64,000 nt of DNA from Methyloversatilis discipulorum (lineage in GTDB: Bacteria > Pseudomonadota > Gammaproteobacteria > Burkholderiales > Rhodocyclaceae): assembly GCF_000385375.1 (NCBI RefSeq), contig NZ_ARVV01000001.1:2294001-2358000 (forward strand). The letters run 5' to 3'. A model generated the notes under the pieces. That model did not search any database. It was given only the letters and a program-made list of their open reading frames with translations, and was not told the origin of the DNA. Each line of letters starts with the position of its first letter. The first letter of the stretch is position 1. Shown here piece by piece: positions 63,310 through 64,000 of this stretch. Position numbers and translations under genes: made by a program.

Positions 63310-64000
63310 GTGCCCTCCAGACCGCGTACCGGCCTGCTGTTCGCCTACGACTGGGATCGCATCGGCTTCGCCCGCTCGGGCGCGGGCCACGCCTTCGACC
63401 ACGCCGGCTTCGATCTGTTTTCGTTCCCGTCCAATCTGCGGCTGATCGGTTTCGACCTCGAACGCTTGGCCGAGCGCACCGCGGAGCGCGCACGCCGTCG
63501 TGGCTGGTCGGCGGTACTGTCGCACCATGAGGCCTTCGGCGCGCTGGCGGCGGCGCTGGTGGCGGAGCGGCTGGATCTGCCCTGCGCGCCGCCCGCAGCC
63601 ATCCTGGCCGCACAGCACAAGCTGCACGCGCGGCGCGTGCTGGCGTCGGTCGCCCCAGAGGCCTGCCTGCGCTTCGCCGCGCTGGACATGGTGTGCGGTG
63701 ACGACGTGCCGGCACGGCTGCCAGCCGGCTTTGCCTACCCGGTCTATGCAAAGCCGATCAAGGCGGCCTTTTCCGTGCTGGCACGCGAAGTCGGCAGCCG
63801 CGAGGCGCTGCAGGCGCACACCCGCTTCGACATCGCCGAGCGCTGGATCATCCATCGTCTGATCGAACCTTTCGACCGCGTCTGCCGCGCGCGTCTGCCC
63901 GAGGCCGGCAGCGCGCACCGCATGCTGCTGGAGGAGCCGGTCGATCCGGCCACGCCGCAGTTCAATCTCGACGGTTGGGTGTTCGACGGACAGGTGCATG
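63310..64000 (+). CDS. ATP-grasp domain protein, N-terminal part (runs off the window)
   Basis: The 230 codons present start with GTG at 63310 after AAGGA; an in-frame stop at 63304 excludes earlier starts. The beginning LLFAYDWDRIGFARSG and later ILAAQHKLHARRVLASVAPE, FAYPVYAKPIKAAFSVLAR (ATP-grasp lysine and loop) and WIIHRLIEP look like an ATP-grasp ligase. The catalytic C-terminus is outside. Its gene diverges from egtD across 94 bp, so they may share regulation. A role in tailoring hercynine-derived products is speculation; the acceptor is unknown. Confidence 0.72.
   Translation, partial: MPSRPRTGLLFAYDWDRIGFARSGAGHAFDHAGFDLFSFPSNLRLIGFDLERLAERTAERARRRGWSAVLSHHEAFGALAAALVAERLDLPCAPPAAILAAQHKLHARRVLASVAPEACLRFAALDMVCGDDVPARLPAGFAYPVYAKPIKAAFSVLAREVGSREALQAHTRFDIAERWIIHRLIEPFDRVCRARLPEAGSAHRMLLEEPVDPATPQFNLDGWVFDGQVH

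Overview
The window looks like a chromosomal stretch of a high-G+C betaproteobacterium. The gene set (exosortase B with EpsI, PEP-CTERM proteins, NAD-dependent formate dehydrogenase, PQQ 'quinoprotein relay' accessory proteins, an aldehyde dehydrogenase/DUF779 pair) points to a methylotroph of the Rhodocyclales such as Methyloversatilis. The genus is an inference from gene content, not a database match.

Layout. 0-6 kb: end of an iron-type ABC transporter ATPase, the two N-degron aminoacyl-transferases aat and bpt, a 122-bp tandem repeat array, pyrD, a MATE pump and a TonB protein. 6-9.5 kb (minus): UDP-glucuronate 4-epimerase, UDP-glucose dehydrogenase, M14 carboxypeptidase. 9.6-14.4 kb: a REP-associated tyrosine transposase among REP clusters, then a GAF regulator divergent from an aldehyde dehydrogenase with a DUF779 gene. 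14.4-32.5 kb: a polysaccharide locus with lower G+C in its middle (about 15.3-28.3 kb). It holds an rfbC remnant, a GDP-mannose Nudix hydrolase, a secreted beta-helix protein, glycosyltransferases, a GH39-like hydrolase, acyl- and sulfotransferases, Wzy/ligase, Wzx, fcl and gmd, and ends in epsI-xrtB. A four-helix-bundle gene bracketed by inverted repeats separates fcl from gmd.

33-39.5 kb: PEP-CTERM proteins. Two of them sit upstream of a TonB-dependent receptor behind a clear cobalamin riboswitch, which suggests a B12-regulated surface uptake operon. 39.8-48 kb: formate dehydrogenase (FdsA and a fused FdsG-FdsB) and three quinoprotein-associated periplasmic proteins. 48-54 kb: a TolC/adaptor/RND efflux operon. 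54-58.5 kb: a HELVH protein, a PIN protein, a second TonB-dependent receptor, TatD and a glycine-zipper lipoprotein, followed by tRNA-Leu(UAA).

58.9-64 kb: a complete selenoneine-type set. SelD/SenC makes selenophosphate, SenB makes the selenosugar, SenA joins it to hercynine, and EgtD makes hercynine from histidine. A truncated ATP-grasp gene diverges from egtD.

REP hairpins of several stem families but one common frame are scattered through most intergenic spaces. They are the probable substrates of the transposase at 9.9-10.4 kb.
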